A stretch of DNA of 64,000 nucleotides from CBDCCV01 sp965215025. Lineage in GTDB: Bacteria; Bacteroidota; Rhodothermia; Rhodothermales; Salinibacteraceae. Shown here one piece after another: positions 37,065-44,418 of the stretch. Both the position numbers and the translations under genes were made by a program. The stretch is taken from assembly GCA_965215025.1 (NCBI GenBank), contig CBDCCV010000001.1:1922001-1986000 (forward strand). Reading direction: 5' to 3'. The notes below the pieces were generated by a model. That model was not told where the DNA came from. It worked only from the letters and a program-made list of their open reading frames with translations, and searched no databases. Numbering within the stretch: the first letter of the stretch is position 1; every line of letters starts with the position of its first letter.

Positions 37065-37370
37065 TTAAACGTCGGATCGGTGGCCGGTGCGGAAGACGAG
37101 CACGAGCAAGCGCTCGTCCTGAATCTCGTACAAGATACGGTAGTCGCCGACGCGGATGCGGTAGTCGTTTTCGCTGCCGGAGAGCTTTCTGCATCCGCTC
37201 GGCCAGGGATCAGCCGCGAGACCGTCGATGGCCGCCTCTATGCGTTGTCTTTCGCGTGGGCGGATCTTTCTGAGTTGGTCAACCGCCCTGCGCGTGATCT
37301 CGACCGTGTACGTCGGGGCGGTGCTCGCGGGTCGCCGTGCCTTCAGGGTCTGTGTCCACTGCGTACACAA
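37065..37370 (-). CDS. RelE/ParE-family toxin
   Basis: The protein of about 100 residues has the RelE/ParE layout: YTVEITRRAVDQLRKIRPRE at the start, then DYRIRVGDYRILYEIQDERLLVLVFRTGHR at the end. RelE toxins cleave mRNA on the ribosome. It precedes the antitoxin gene by 21 bases, so the order is toxin first, the reverse of classical relBE. The start is uncertain: a TTG at 37370 is the farthest in-frame start and the conserved domain begins about 20 residues later. Confidence 0.78.
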   Translation of the reverse strand: MCTQWTQTLKARRPASTAPTYTVEITRRAVDQLRKIRPRERQRIEAAIDGLAADPWPSGCRKLSGSENDYRIRVGDYRILYEIQDERLLVLVFRTGHRSDV

Positions 37371-37441
37371 TGGACATTTCGCAGTTTCCCGTTGATGTTG
37401 AGGTATCTGGCAGGTTTACCCGCGTACGCGCGTTTACCTGC

Positions 37442-37483
37442 GCGTGCGCGAACCCAGCACGGGCGCTCGGGGAGGAATAGCGC
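37442..37483 (+). repeat. Second copy of the ABC permease 3' end (direct repeat of 36676-36717)
   Basis: 36 of 42 bases match the end of the permease gene through the stop codon. In frame it reads ANPARALGEE and stop, against ANPARALREE in the gene. Confidence 0.8.
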
Positions 37484-37490
37484 TTTTCGT

Positions 37491-37523
37491 GCGTTCAACG
37501 TTAAACGCTTGAACGTTGAACGC
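37491..37523. terminator. AACGTT-type hairpin after the displaced permease end
   Basis: GCGTTCAACGTT and AACGTTGAACGC form a perfect 12-bp stem around a 9-base loop. Related words (GAACGCTCGAACGATTAACG) follow the intact permease stop at 36732. A terminator is likely, though there is no T-run. Confidence 0.6.
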
Positions 37524-37595
37524 GGCCACGGCACAAGCGCCTCGCGTAGTGGTACGCTCTGTGTCTCTAAAACTGCCGCTAACGCCCCCGCCGCT

Positions 37596-38798
37596 GTGCC
37601 GCGCTACTTGATCGCTCTGCTCCTCGTCGTCACGCTCCTCGGTGGCGGCGCGTTCTGGCTGAGCCAGTCCTCCGACGCCGGGTCCATCCAAGCCTCGACC
37701 ACCTCGCTCGCTGAGGCGATGGGCGGTGACACGACCGGCTACGCCCGCGCCCAAGCTGTGCGCGATTTTGCTTTTCCCGAAGACCACGGCCCGCACCCCG
37801 GCTTCAAAACCGAGTGGTGGTACTACACCGGCAACCTCGAAACGCAAGACGGACGCCACTTCGGCTACCAGTTCACCATCTTCCGCTCGGCCCTAGCGCC
37901 CCCCGATTCAGCGAAAGCAGACGCCGCCCGCGCTTCGGACTGGCGCACGAACCAGCTTTACATGGCGCACTTCACGCTCACGGATGTCCAGGGCGAGCGC
38001 TTCCAGGACTTTGAGCGCTTCAGCCGAGGGTCCGCCGGGCTGGCCGGCGCGCGGGCCGACTCCTCTTTCCGCGTCTGGCTCGAAGACTGGGAGGCCGCCG
38101 GCACGGGCGCCGAGGCCTTCCCCATGCACCTGAGCGCCTCCGAAGACGGCGTCGGCATCGACCTCACGCTCCGCCCCGCCAAGCCGATGGTCTTGCAAGG
38201 CGAGCGCGGCCTGAGCCAGAAGGGCGAAGGGCGCGGCAACGCCTCGTACTACTACTCCTACACGCGCCTCACCACCACAGGCACCGTCACCCTCGGCGGC
38301 CAGACGTTTGAGGTGACGGGCCGGAGCTGGATGGACCGCGAGTGGTCTACGAGCGCCCTCGGCGAGGACCAGGAGGGCTGGGACTGGTTCGCGCTCCAGC
38401 TTTCGAACGGGCAGGACTTGATGTACTACCAGATCCGCGACACGACCGGCGCGCCGAGTGCCTACAGCGAAGGCGTCCTCGTCAGCATCGAGGGCGGGAA
38501 GGCACGCCTTGAAAAGAGCGAGGTCGAGATTGAAGTCCTCAGCACGTGGCAAAGTGCGGACGGCGCGACGTACCCGGCCCGGTGGCGCCTGCGCGTGCCG
38601 TCCGAAAACGTAGACCTCACCATCGAACCGTACGTGGCGGATCAGGAACTCGACGCCTCGGTGCGCTACTGGGAGGGCGCCGTCGAGGTCACTGGCACGT
38701 CCGGCGGCGAGGCCGTCAGCGGCAGCGGCTACGTGGAGATGACCGGCTACGCCTCCATGCGCGGGAGCGGCGGCGCGGGGCAGCGCGTGCTTCCGTGA
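37596..38798 (+). CDS. CrtC/AttH-like lipocalin-domain protein (secreted or membrane-anchored)
   Basis: The 400-residue protein starts with a hydrophobic helix (YLIALLLVVTLLGGGAFWL) and then has the family segments HPGFKTEWWYYTGNLETQDG, FGYQFTIFRSAL, SYYYSYTRLTTTGTV, SWMDREWSTSAL and GWDWFALQLSNG. This is the carotenoid 1,2-hydratase (CrtC)/AttH lipocalin fold. CrtC hydrates carotenoid ends, but AttH-like members occur with ABC exporters of the FtsX class. The nearby ATPase-permease pair makes the latter context attractive. GTG at 37596 is chosen since longer starts cross repeat DNA. Confidence 0.78.
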   Translation: MPRYLIALLLVVTLLGGGAFWLSQSSDAGSIQASTTSLAEAMGGDTTGYARAQAVRDFAFPEDHGPHPGFKTEWWYYTGNLETQDGRHFGYQFTIFRSALAPPDSAKADAARASDWRTNQLYMAHFTLTDVQGERFQDFERFSRGSAGLAGARADSSFRVWLEDWEAAGTGAEAFPMHLSASEDGVGIDLTLRPAKPMVLQGERGLSQKGEGRGNASYYYSYTRLTTTGTVTLGGQTFEVTGRSWMDREWSTSALGEDQEGWDWFALQLSNGQDLMYYQIRDTTGAPSAYSEGVLVSIEGGKARLEKSEVEIEVLSTWQSADGATYPARWRLRVPSENVDLTIEPYVADQELDASVRYWEGAVEVTGTSGGEAVSGSGYVEMTGYASMRGSGGAGQRVLP

Positions 38799-38823
38799 GC
38801 GCTTCGATGAGTATGGGAGGATG

Positions 38824-38877
38824 GGGTGTGGGAGAGCGTAAGATCAACGCTTTTTCCTCCCAAACTCCCACACACCC
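38824..38877 (+). terminator. Compound hairpin terminator after the CrtC/AttH-like gene
   Basis: The outer arms GGGTGTGGGAG and CTCCCACACACCC enclose an inner stem AGCGT/ACGCT followed by TTTTT. The inner part alone fits a Rho-independent terminator; the outer arms belong to the GGGTGTGGGAG word class. Confidence 0.65.
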
Positions 38878-38898
38878 AGACCCTCGCACCCCTCCATC

Positions 38899-39357
38899 AT
38901 GAACCTCAACCTGCCGCCCTACGGCTTCCAGACGCGCACGCGCGGCGGCAAGGAGGAGATCTTCGACCCGCTGCGCCGGAAGTACGTGCGGCTCACGCCC
39001 GAGGAGTGGGTGCGGCAGCACTTCGCGCAGTTCCTCATCCGCGAGCGCGGCGTGCCGGCCGGGCTGCTCGCCGTCGAGAAGGCGTTCACGTACCAGGGCA
39101 TGGCGCGCCGGGCCGACCTCGTGGCGCACGACCGCCAGGGCCGCCCGCTCCTCATGGCCGAGTGCAAGGCGCCGGAGGTGCCTATCAGCCAGGCCACCTT
39201 TGACCAGGTGGCGCGCTATAACAAAGTCCTGGCCGCGCCCTATCTTGTCGTCACCAACGGCCTCAAGCACTACTGCTGCCGCATCCGCCGCGCCGAGGGC
39301 ACCTACCGCTTCCTCAGCGAGTTGCCCGCCTACGCCGATCTTCTGCGCGGCGCCTGA
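38899..39357 (+). CDS. HsdR N-terminal-like (HSDR_N_2) nuclease-fold protein
   Basis: The 152-residue protein consists of only the type I restriction R-subunit N-terminal domain: EEWVRQHFAQFLIRERGVP, AVEKAFTYQGMARRADLVAHD and LLMAECKAPEVPISQATFDQ. The D...ECK pattern (D in RRADLV, E and K in AECKAP) is a complete PD-(D/E)XK core. Stand-alone versions are common in Bacteroidota and their function is not known. No helicase or specificity subunit is present, so it is not a working type I system. A small unknown gene follows on the same strand. Confidence 0.75.
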   Translation: MNLNLPPYGFQTRTRGGKEEIFDPLRRKYVRLTPEEWVRQHFAQFLIRERGVPAGLLAVEKAFTYQGMARRADLVAHDRQGRPLLMAECKAPEVPISQATFDQVARYNKVLAAPYLVVTNGLKHYCCRIRRAEGTYRFLSELPAYADLLRGA

Positions 39358-39386
39358 TCTTTTCCCTCACCCGATCCACCCGAAGA

Positions 39387-39716
39387 ATGGCCCTTAACGG
39401 ACACGTCGGCGCCTCGAAGACGGAAGCGCGCCAGAGCGAACGCGCCTGCTTTGTGGAAGGCTGGACGCACCAAGCGCTCATGGCCGCCGTGCGCGACCAG
39501 GACGAGCGCTACGCGCAGATCGAGAAGCTGAGCGACCTCCAGATGGGCGCCACCTTCCTCACGCCCGAGGCTCAGAAGCTCGACCAAGAACTCGAAGCGC
39601 TCCAGGAGAGCTTGCCTGAGGGCAGCCTCGTTGTGCAATTCAGCGCCGCCTTACGCCGCGCCTGCCAAAAAGCCGTCGAAGAGGAGAAGAACCTCTACTT
39701 CTTCAGCGAGGCGTGA
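39387..39716 (+). CDS. Hypothetical protein
   Basis: The 109-residue protein is mostly helical and charged, without a signal peptide or membrane segment. It begins MALNGHVGASKTEARQSERA and has a possible coiled stretch in TPEAQKLDQELEALQESLPEG. I do not recognise a family. It starts 29 bases after the HsdR-N gene, so the two may be co-transcribed. Codon use is like that of the neighbours, which supports a real gene. Confidence 0.55.
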   Translation: MALNGHVGASKTEARQSERACFVEGWTHQALMAAVRDQDERYAQIEKLSDLQMGATFLTPEAQKLDQELEALQESLPEGSLVVQFSAALRRACQKAVEEEKNLYFFSEA

Positions 39717-39732
39717 GGTGCGCTGCGTACGC

Positions 39733-39759
39733 GACGACCGACGGAGATCGTCCGTCGTC
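39733..39759 (+). terminator. GACGAC-type hairpin, possible terminator
   Basis: GACGACCGACG pairs with CGTCCGTCGTC at 10 of 11 positions around a 5-base loop. It stands between the hypothetical gene and the CysQ-like gene. There is no T-run. The words match the inverted repeat at 16867. Confidence 0.5.
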
Positions 39760-39801
39760 TGCCGTCCGTCGTCCCCAATCTCTCACCCAAACGCCCCACG
39801 C

Positions 39802-40800
39802 ATGAGCCAATCCGATTACCAGCAGGAGCGCGCCGTCGCCATCCGAGCCGTGCGCGAGGCCGCGCGCCTGACGCAGGCCGTCCAGGGCAGCCTCGCCGCC
39901 GACGCGCTCGAGAAAGAAGACCGCTCGCCCGTGACCGTGGCCGACTTCGGCAGCCAGGCGCTCGTGTGCCGCGCGCTGCGCGAGGCGTTCCCCGACGACC
40001 CGATCATCGCCGAGGAGGACGCCTCCGCGCTGCGCGAAAGCGCGAACGAGGCGCTTCTCGAAAAGGTCGTCCGCCGCGTCCAGGCCGAGCGCCCCGACGC
40101 CGATGCCGACGCCGTGCAAAAATGGATCGACTACGGCGACGCTCAGGCGTACAGCAAGCGCTTCTGGACGCTCGACCCCATCGACGGGACGAAGGGCTTC
40201 CTGCGCGGCGATCAGTACGCCGTGGCCCTCGCGCTCATCGTCGAGGGCCGGCCTGTGGTAGCGGCGCTGGCGTGCCCGAACCTGGCCGCCGTGGAAGAGG
40301 CGCCGGGCGTCAAGGGGCTGATCCTGGCCGCCGTGCGCGGCGAGGGCGCAAGCAGCGTGCTCACCTACGAAGAGGACGACGCGCCCACGGGCGTCCGCAC
40401 GAGCGCCGCTGAGGACCCGGCCGAGGCGCGCTTCTGCGAGTCGTACGTCTCGGCCCACTCCTCGCACGACGCGGCGGGCGACGTGGCGCGCCAGCTGGGC
40501 ATCACCAAAGGCCCCGTGCGCATCGACAGCCAGGCGAAGTACGCCCTCGTCGCGCGCGGCGATGCGGAGATTTACCTGCGCCTGCCGCGCCCCGGCGCTA
40601 AGCGCTACGTGGAAAAGATCTGGGACCATGCCGCCGGCGCCCTCGTCGTCGAGGAGGCCGGCGGGCGCGTGACCGACATGGAGGGCCGCCCCCTCGACTT
40701 TGCGCAGGGTGCGCGTCTGGAAAACAACCGCGGCATCGTCGCTACGAATGGCCCGCTCCATGACGCTGTCATCGCCGCTCTAGAGGCCGTGGAGGCGTAA
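39802..40800 (+). CDS. 3'(2'),5'-bisphosphate nucleotidase (CysQ/HAL2 type)
   Basis: The 332-residue protein belongs to the inositol-monophosphatase superfamily. It has the metal motif LDPIDGTKGFLRGDQYAVALALI, EED upstream (PIIAEEDAS) and WDHAAGALVVEEAGGRVTD. The KGFLRG form and length match HAL2/CysQ phosphatases that degrade PAP from sulfate assimilation. No sulfate assimilation gene is adjacent. ATG at 39802 starts just before the conserved first helix. Confidence 0.85.
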   Translation: MSQSDYQQERAVAIRAVREAARLTQAVQGSLAADALEKEDRSPVTVADFGSQALVCRALREAFPDDPIIAEEDASALRESANEALLEKVVRRVQAERPDADADAVQKWIDYGDAQAYSKRFWTLDPIDGTKGFLRGDQYAVALALIVEGRPVVAALACPNLAAVEEAPGVKGLILAAVRGEGASSVLTYEEDDAPTGVRTSAAEDPAEARFCESYVSAHSSHDAAGDVARQLGITKGPVRIDSQAKYALVARGDAEIYLRLPRPGAKRYVEKIWDHAAGALVVEEAGGRVTDMEGRPLDFAQGARLENNRGIVATNGPLHDAVIAALEAVEA

Positions 40801-40855
40801 GCATTTCCGTGGCGAAAAGTGCACATGTTACGGCGGATTCACCCTGGAACGCACC

Positions 40856-41374
40856 ATGAGCATCGTCGCTGTCCTCGGTAGCGCGCGCAGTGATGGGAAC
40901 GCCGCTCGCCTCCTCGACGCCGTGCTCGCGGGCCGGCCGGCTCAGCGCTTCGACCTCGGCGCGCTCCGCATCCGCGACTACGCCTACGGCCGGCCCACGG
41001 AGGGCGACGACTTCCTCGCTGTAGCTGAAGCCATCGCTGGCGCCAGCGGCGTCCTCTTCGCCACGCCCGTCTATTGGTACGCCATGAGCGGAACGCTTAA
41101 GCGATTTTTCGACCGGCTCACGGATCTCGTCACCGTGCAGAAGCCGCTGGGCCGGCGCCTGGCTGGCCGCGCGCTCTGGGTCGCCGCCTGCGGCTCAGAT
41201 CCGGCACTGCCGCAAGGGTTCGAGGTCCCGTTCCGCAGCACCGCCCGCTACTTCGGCATGACGTACGGCGGCGCCTTCTACGCGCCCATGCGCGAAGGGG
41301 AGGGGGTGTCGCCGGCGTTAAAAAGGCAGGCCGCCACGTTCGGGGCGCGCGTGCTTGAACGGGCCGCAGCTTGA
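40856..41374 (+). CDS. NADPH-dependent FMN reductase family flavoprotein
   Basis: The 172-residue flavodoxin-fold protein has VLGSARSDGNAARLLDAVL (phosphate loop), the second FMN-binding stretch FATPVYWYAMSGTLKRFFDR and a short C-terminal part. Members reduce FMN, quinones or azo dyes with NAD(P)H. The specific substrate is unknown. It is followed on the same strand by a nucleotidyltransferase gene. Confidence 0.82.
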   Translation: MSIVAVLGSARSDGNAARLLDAVLAGRPAQRFDLGALRIRDYAYGRPTEGDDFLAVAEAIAGASGVLFATPVYWYAMSGTLKRFFDRLTDLVTVQKPLGRRLAGRALWVAACGSDPALPQGFEVPFRSTARYFGMTYGGAFYAPMREGEGVSPALKRQAATFGARVLERAAA

Positions 41375-41432
41375 GGCTGATGCCCGGCGGCAAGAAAAAG
41401 ATCTAGCCTGCTCCCACACCCCCACACCTGAG

Positions 41433-42239
41433 ATGAAAGCCATCCTGCTCTGCGCCGGCTTCGGGACGCGCCTCGGGGCGGCCACGAAGAACCATCCGAA
41501 AGCGCTCCTGGAGGTGGCCGGGCGGCCCATCCTGGACTACCTCGTGGAGCAGCTTCTGGCGATGGACGCGCTGGGCGAAATCCACCTCGTGAGCAACGGG
41601 CGCTTCCTGGCGCGCTTCTACGAATGGAAGGAGAGGCGCTGGCGCGACGTGCTCGATGCGCAGGGCGTGGCCTTCCATCTCCACAGCAACGGCGTGACGG
41701 ACGAAGACGAACGCCTCGGCGCCGTGGGCGACCTGGCCTTCGTCCTCCGCCGCACCGAAGCGCCTGAGGGAGCGCCCGGCGGCGCGCTCGTGACCGCAGG
41801 CGACAGCATCTACCGCTTCCCCCTTGCGCCACTGACGCAGCGATTTCTGGCCTCAGAGGGCAGCCTCGTCCTCGCCCTCTACGAGGCCAACCGGCAGCGG
41901 CTCAAAAGCCAGAGCGTGCTCGACCTGGACGCGGACGGTCGCGTGCTCGGCGTCGCCCACGCGCCGGAGGAGCCGGCCTCGGCGTGGACGTGCCCAGCGT
42001 GCTACTGGCTCGCGCCCGCCGCCCTCGCGCGCGTCCCCGCCTACCTCGAAGCGTCAAACGACCGCGACACGCTCGGGCACTTTATTAATCACCTCGCCTG
42101 GCACGAGCGCGTCGAGGCGGTGAGCCTGCCCGAGCGCTCCGGCCTCCGCCACCACATCAACACGCGCTACCAGCTCGACAAAGCCAACGCCGCGCTGGCT
42201 GAAGAGCCGATGATGCGGCGTGCAGGAAGCGAAGGGTAG
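41433..42239 (+). CDS. Sugar-phosphate nucleotidyltransferase-like protein
   Basis: The 268-residue protein starts with the NTP-transferase motif ILLCAGFGTRLGAATKNHPKALLEVAGRPILDYLVEQL. It continues with GDSIYRFPL, the metal-site region of the family. Such proteins attach a nucleotide to a sugar or alcohol phosphate for polysaccharide or lipid synthesis. The acceptor is not clear, and no partner kinase or transferase is adjacent. The last residues run up to a lower-GC, possibly inserted, segment that begins about 130 bases later. Confidence 0.75.
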   Translation: MKAILLCAGFGTRLGAATKNHPKALLEVAGRPILDYLVEQLLAMDALGEIHLVSNGRFLARFYEWKERRWRDVLDAQGVAFHLHSNGVTDEDERLGAVGDLAFVLRRTEAPEGAPGGALVTAGDSIYRFPLAPLTQRFLASEGSLVLALYEANRQRLKSQSVLDLDADGRVLGVAHAPEEPASAWTCPACYWLAPAALARVPAYLEASNDRDTLGHFINHLAWHERVEAVSLPERSGLRHHINTRYQLDKANAALAEEPMMRRAGSEG

Positions 42240-42280
42240 CGAGGTTGCAGCAGGGCCGGCCTATGCTGTGATAAACACAC

Positions 42281-42308
42281 TTGATGGTGGCCTAAACCTC
42301 AATATATA
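42281..42308 (+). promoter_or_regulatory. Possible sigma-70-type promoter ahead of the gene cassette
   Basis: TTGATG and TATATA are separated by 16 bases in an AT-rich stretch outside the cassette boundary at 42369. It would read into the HEPN-like gene as an external promoter, as a cassette would need. There is no experimental support. Confidence 0.35.
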
Positions 42309-42368
42309 TTCGACCTCCAAGCGTTTGCGATAAAATATACGGTGGACGCTGTTCCGCCTAATTAGTAG

Positions 42369-43434
42369 TTATACGGCCCTGAAAACTGCCCTCATGATCT
42401 TCGCTGATCTAATTCAAGAGCTTGATGGAGACGTCGCAGGCGCGGTTGACGAACTGTTTGAAGCAGCATGGTCAAATCAGTCGCATCCCCAGGATATGCT
42501 TCTAGTTGACCAACATGGATTCTACTACGAGTTGCTTGCAGATCCATTGGTGCGTGAGCGCCACAAAGTAGGGCCGTACGTCATTGGGCCAGGCGAAATA
42601 GGATTCGGCGAAACCACGCTCTACGAGTTTATCGACTGGTATCGACAGTCGCATCTACTTGATAAAGCTGAGTTCGAGAAGAGCCTTGAACGGGATGAAG
42701 AAGCAAGAACCCAAGAGGAGCTCACCATCCAGCTAGAGCACGGCATATACCTTCGGTTTTGGGAAGCAGACTCCCTGCTCAAGCAATACTATCAGTTGAG
42801 TTCGTTGGCCTCTGGTGAGCCATACGATTGGCGGCTGGAAGTCCCCGGTTACTCGCGCAACGGCAGCAAGCAGGAGTTTATACGCAAGGAAATCCGAAAC
42901 CGCGTCAAAAGCATCTGCCCGTCGTTTTATGCGCTGGTCAAACAGAATTTTGTGCCCCAGATTCGGAATGCCATAGCGCACTCGCAGTATTACATCATGG
43001 GGCGCAGCATGCGCCTCCTAAATTACAGCGACAACCCCAAGGCCTTCTCATTGCTAAAGGGCTTGACGTTCGATGAGTGGTACCGCATGTTCCATACGAC
43101 CCTATTGTTGCACAATGCGACAATCGGTGCCTTCAAGCGTTATCGAGAACGCTACAAAAGCGAAACACTTGGCAGCGGCAATAGAATAGAAGTTCGCATT
43201 ACCGCAGCCGACGGATCGATCTCATTTAGCGACCTTGGAGTGCGGCACGATCATGACGAGTGGGTGTGGCATCAGAACCTTAATGAAGACGATCGCCGAC
43301 AAGGGGCTGTATAACAAAGCGCTGTAGCAGACGCAGGGCTTTGCGGTTCCGGCAAGCTGATGATGCCATGCCGCTGCGTTTTCCCGCAACTGAACAGTAG
43401 CGCCAGTCTCGTCTGCGCTGCTAAGCTTGGTCCG
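42369..43434 (+). mobile_element. Apparent integron gene cassette (single ORF plus attC-like site)
   Basis: The segment lies between two matching cores: GTTATACGGCCC at 42368-42379 and GTTATACAGCCC at 43434-43445. The ORF begins 25 bases after the left core. Its TAA stop lies inside the inverted end GGGCTGTATAAC of an attC-like palindrome. Composition is more AT-rich than its surroundings. These are hallmark features of integron cassettes. No integrase and no second cassette are visible, so it may have inserted at a secondary site. Confidence 0.6.
42394..43314 (+). CDS. HEPN-like domain protein in a cassette
   Basis: The 306-residue, helical protein has FVPQIRNAIAHSQYYIMG, with R191-x4-H196 matching the HEPN RNase signature. 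Upstream are acidic, helical regions (EFEKSLERDEEARTQEELT). HEPN domains cleave RNA in toxins and abortive infection systems, but many members lack proof of activity. I do not recognise the exact family. It is lower in GC than its neighbours, uses different codons and is the only ORF of the apparent integron cassette. Confidence 0.6.
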   Translation: MIFADLIQELDGDVAGAVDELFEAAWSNQSHPQDMLLVDQHGFYYELLADPLVRERHKVGPYVIGPGEIGFGETTLYEFIDWYRQSHLLDKAEFEKSLERDEEARTQEELTIQLEHGIYLRFWEADSLLKQYYQLSSLASGEPYDWRLEVPGYSRNGSKQEFIRKEIRNRVKSICPSFYALVKQNFVPQIRNAIAHSQYYIMGRSMRLLNYSDNPKAFSLLKGLTFDEWYRMFHTTLLLHNATIGAFKRYRERYKSETLGSGNRIEVRITAADGSISFSDLGVRHDHDEWVWHQNLNEDDRRQGAV

Positions 43435-43445
43435 TTATACAGCCC
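43304..43445 (+). repeat. attC-like imperfect palindrome
   Basis: The ends GGGCTGTATAAC and GTTATACAGCCC are perfect 12-bp inverted copies. Inside, AAGC, TAGCAG and ACG blocks pair with bulged bases, giving the unpaired-base layout of attC sites. Length is about 142 bases. The core reads GTTATAC, differing at one R-position from the usual GTTRRRY. Confidence 0.6.
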
Positions 43446-43527
43446 GTTACCTCTCGAAGCGTGATCGCTGAGCTAAAGTGGTTCATCTGCTCAGGACGTC
43501 TTCGCCCGTTTCTCATCCCCCCAAGCG

Positions 43528-43989
43528 ATGGATGCGTTCATGGAAGAAGCCATCGCCCTGGCGGTGGAGAACGTCCGCCGGGGCGGCGGCCCGTTTGCGG
43601 CGCTCGTCGTGGAAGAGGGCGAGGTGATCGCGCGCGGCGCCAACCGCGTCACCGCGCAAAGCGACCCCACGGCGCACGCCGAGGTCGAGGCCATCCGCGC
43701 CGCCTGCGCCCGGCGGGGCGACTTCTCCCTGGCCGGCTGCACGCTCTATACCACCTGCGAGCCGTGCCCGATGTGCCTGGGCGCCATCTACTGGGCGCGC
43801 CTGGACAAAGTCGTTTACGCCTCCACGCACAAGGAGGCCGCCGCCGCTGGCTTCGACGACGCCTTCATCTACGAGGAGATCGCCCGCGCGCCGTCCGAGC
43901 GGCAGATCCGCATGGAGCAGACGGCGCGCGACGAGGCGCAGCGCGTCTTCGAGGTCTGGGCCGCGCACGAAGGCCGCGCGGAATACTGA
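43528..43989 (+). CDS. guaD: Guanine deaminase (CDA-fold, GuaD type)
   Basis: The 153-residue cytidine-deaminase-fold protein has the zinc site HAE (H50, E52) and PCPMC (C80, C83). Its C-terminal segment HKEAAAAGFDDAFIYEEIARAP closely follows B. subtilis GuaD rather than tRNA adenosine deaminase TadA. It converts guanine to xanthine for purine salvage. ATG at 43528 gives the normal length. It begins about 90 bases after the cassette. Confidence 0.82.
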   Translation: MDAFMEEAIALAVENVRRGGGPFAALVVEEGEVIARGANRVTAQSDPTAHAEVEAIRAACARRGDFSLAGCTLYTTCEPCPMCLGAIYWARLDKVVYASTHKEAAAAGFDDAFIYEEIARAPSERQIRMEQTARDEAQRVFEVWAAHEGRAEY

Positions 43990-44053
43990 GCACCCGCCCA
44001 CGCAGACGGTATGGACTGGAGGCGACGCCGGCACAAGCAGGTTTCGGCTGTGG

Positions 44054-44081
44054 GCGGCGACGAACGGCCGTTCGTCGCTAC
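44054..44081. repeat. 28-bp palindrome (GCGG...CTAC member)
   Basis: The 22-base centre GCGACGAACGG / CCGTTCGTCGC (44057-44078) is a perfect palindrome. With the flanks it has the same 28-base length and CTAC end as the other family members. Confidence 0.75.
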
Positions 44082-44188
44082 GGCAAGGAAGGCAGCTTTG
44101 CTAAAGGCGGAAGGACAAGTGCAAAGCACATTTTTGGAGAAGCGGGCGTGCGTGGGGAAAACTACCTGCCGCTTGCGCCAAAAGGTGC

Positions 44189-44217
44189 TTGACAAATCCG
44201 CGCTGTTCTTGTAGAAT
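44189..44217 (+). promoter_or_regulatory. Near-consensus sigma-70 promoter for the DUF3857 pair
   Basis: TTGACA (44189-44194) and TAGAAT (44212-44217) are separated by exactly 17 bases. This is the best housekeeping promoter I can see in the window. Transcription would start near 44224. Confidence 0.7.
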
Positions 44218-44418
44218 TAGTCTTGCGGTTGCAGCGTAGCCGTTTGGCGTCCGGGACCGGGTTTGTGGAGAGGTGTTTGTAGCAGATGCGATCCGGCGCG
44301 GAAACGATTGGCGCGCCACGCCCACGCTGCCAGCGTCAACGGGCGCAGCCCGAGCAGCCGCCGGCGGCGTTTGGCCTCCCTTTCCGATCACACAACCCGG
44401 CTCGTACCGGAGCACTCC

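Larger units (their letters stand above)
36718..37483. mobile_element. TA-module island at the permease 3' end, bounded by a duplicated gene end
   Basis: It starts after the permease end (36676-36717) and finishes with a diverged second copy of those 42 bases (37442-37483, 36 of 42 identical). All six differences are transitions. The copy keeps the reading ANPARALGEE plus stop, with mostly synonymous changes. Both copies are followed by AACGTT/AACGCT-type repeat words. A RelE-like toxin and a Phd-like antitoxin lie between on the opposite strand. No recombinase is present. Confidence 0.65.
43990..44418. other. Leader and intergenic region before the DUF3857 pair
   Basis: This 429-base stretch has no convincing gene. 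It contains a palindrome at 44054 and a near-consensus promoter at 44189, which leaves a leader of about 195 bases before the first DUF3857 gene. I see no known riboswitch in the leader. Confidence 0.5.

Noticed and set aside
41375..41432. Full inverted repeat of the GGGTGTGGGAG class before the nucleotidyltransferase
   Set aside because: Only one arm (CTCCCACACCCCCACACC) is present; no partner arm nearby.
42394..43314. Abi-type or known toxin family assignment for the cassette protein
   Set aside because: Only the R-x4-H motif is visible; I could not match the rest to a named family.
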